NCBI GenBank assembly: GCA_964619685.1
Contig: CAZUET010000032.1
Span: 1 to 15,204 of the forward strand
Direction: 5' to 3'
DNA: 15,204 nt
Source of the DNA: RUG14300 sp964619685
Lineage (GTDB): Bacteria; Bacillota; Clostridia; Christensenellales; CAG-1252
The stretch's first letter is position 1, and each line of letters opens with the position of its first letter. Shown piece after piece: positions 14,697-15,204 of the stretch. Below the pieces are notes generated by a model. The model saw only the letters and a list, made by a program, of their open reading frames with translations. It searched no databases and was not told the origin of the DNA. The translations under genes were made by a program, and so were the position numbers.

Positions 14697-15204
14697 TTAG
14701 AGAAGTTCAGCGAAGTACTTAATTGTACGAACCATTTGGCTGGTGTAGCTGTTCTCATTATCGTACCAAGAAACAACCTGTACTTGATAGGTGTCTTCGT
14801 CGATCTTTTGAACCATGGTTTGTGTTGCATCAAATAATGAACCGTATCTCATACCGATAACGTCGGAAGAAACGATCTCATCGGTGTTGTAACCGAAAGA
14901 TTCATTGCTTTGAGCTTTCATAGCTTCGTTGATGCTTTCCTTTGTGATGTCGTGTCCCTTAACAACTGCTACTAAGATAGTGGTGGAGCCGGTAGGAGTA
15001 GGAACTCTTTGAGCTGAACCGATAAGCTTGCCGTTTAATTCAGGGATAACAAGACCGATTGCCTTAGCTGCACCTGTGCTGTTAGGAACGATATTCAAAG
15101 CACCGGCACGAGATCTTCTAAGATCACCCTTACGTTGAGGACCGTCAAGAATCATTTGATCACCGGTATAAGCGTGAACTGTGGTCATGATACCGCTCTG
15201 GATA
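14697..15204 (-). CDS. gap: Glyceraldehyde-3-phosphate dehydrogenase, C-terminal part (5' end outside window)
   Basis: About 169 residues of the C-terminal catalytic domain are present; the gene runs off the right edge, so the NAD-binding domain and the catalytic Cys are not visible. The internal ATG at 15188 is not the start, because the reading frame continues upstream (IQSGI before MTTVHAYT). Class I GAPDH hallmarks include TTVHAYTGDQ with the catalytic His, LRRSRAGALNIVPNSTGAAKA, the GLVIPELNGKL segment, VPTPTGS, and the C-terminal SWYDNENSY. The enzyme oxidises and phosphorylates glyceraldehyde-3-phosphate to 1,3-bisphosphoglycerate in glycolysis. It is a separate transcription unit with its own terminator and no visible link to the neighbouring genes. 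Confidence 0.97.
   Translation of the reverse strand, partial: IQSGIMTTVHAYTGDQMILDGPQRKGDLRRSRAGALNIVPNSTGAAKAIGLVIPELNGKLIGSAQRVPTPTGSTTILVAVVKGHDITKESINEAMKAQSNESFGYNTDEIVSSDVIGMRYGSLFDATQTMVQKIDEDTYQVQVVSWYDNENSYTSQMVRTIKYFAELL

Noticed and set aside
1..15204. CRISPR arrays, tRNA or rRNA genes, transposases and phage genes
   Set aside because: No regularly spaced repeats, no tRNA-like cloverleaf and no integrase or transposase motifs were seen on either strand.

Overview
The window looks like a chromosomal segment of an AT-rich, low-GC Gram-positive bacterium, most likely an uncultured Clostridia-type Firmicute. The evidence is Shine-Dalgarno motifs of the GGAG type, lipoprotein signal peptides with Pro-rich linkers, CotH-family kinases, T-tract terminators and a class I GAPDH. 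The sequence alone does not support a species assignment.

Layout. Positions 1-1926 (+) encode a CotH-kinase-like lipoprotein with a long Pro-rich spacer and a C-terminal carbohydrate-binding-like module. Positions 2065-3703 (+) hold a two-gene unit: a medium-chain dehydrogenase (MDR) family protein that lacks the usual zinc ligands, and a divergent TrmB-type tRNA methyltransferase. The unit has its own promoter and a strong terminator. Positions 3704-4101 are intergenic and carry one copy of a 114-bp dispersed repeat. Positions 4102-12315 (-) are a single five-gene operon. It is transcribed from a good extended -10 promoter near 12345 and ends in a hairpin terminator at 4025-4065. In transcription order it encodes an acidic coiled-coil membrane protein (DUF4175-like organisation), a MoxR AAA+ ATPase, a DUF58 protein, a BatA-like VWA membrane protein and a 909-residue membrane protein with two VWA domains around a glutamine-amidotransferase-like domain. 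Divergently, 12498-14054 (+) encodes a second CotH-like lipoprotein. Positions 14055-14696 contain its terminator, the second copy of the 114-bp repeat, decayed hairpin units and sequence with no visible function. Positions 14697-15204 (-) are the C-terminal part of GAPDH, with its own terminator.

How the genes may work together. MoxR ATPases are generally thought to act as chaperones that remodel partners carrying VWA/MIDAS domains. Here one operon supplies the ATPase, a cytoplasmic DUF58 MIDAS protein, two membrane proteins displaying three further VWA domains outside the cell, and a membrane-anchored extracytoplasmic coiled coil. I infer a membrane-spanning assembly with a cytoplasmic motor side and a surface adhesion or scaffold side. 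The divergent CotH-like lipoprotein shares a 182-bp control region with this operon, and a palindrome lies between the two promoters. CotH-family proteins are protein kinases in Bacillus spores, so extracytoplasmic phosphorylation of the neighbouring surface proteins is a testable but unproven link. The five-gene arrangement is the most system-like part of the window. Its core (MoxR-DUF58-VWA) is known, whereas the coiled-coil partner, the four-MIDAS inventory and the CotH flanks are less usual.
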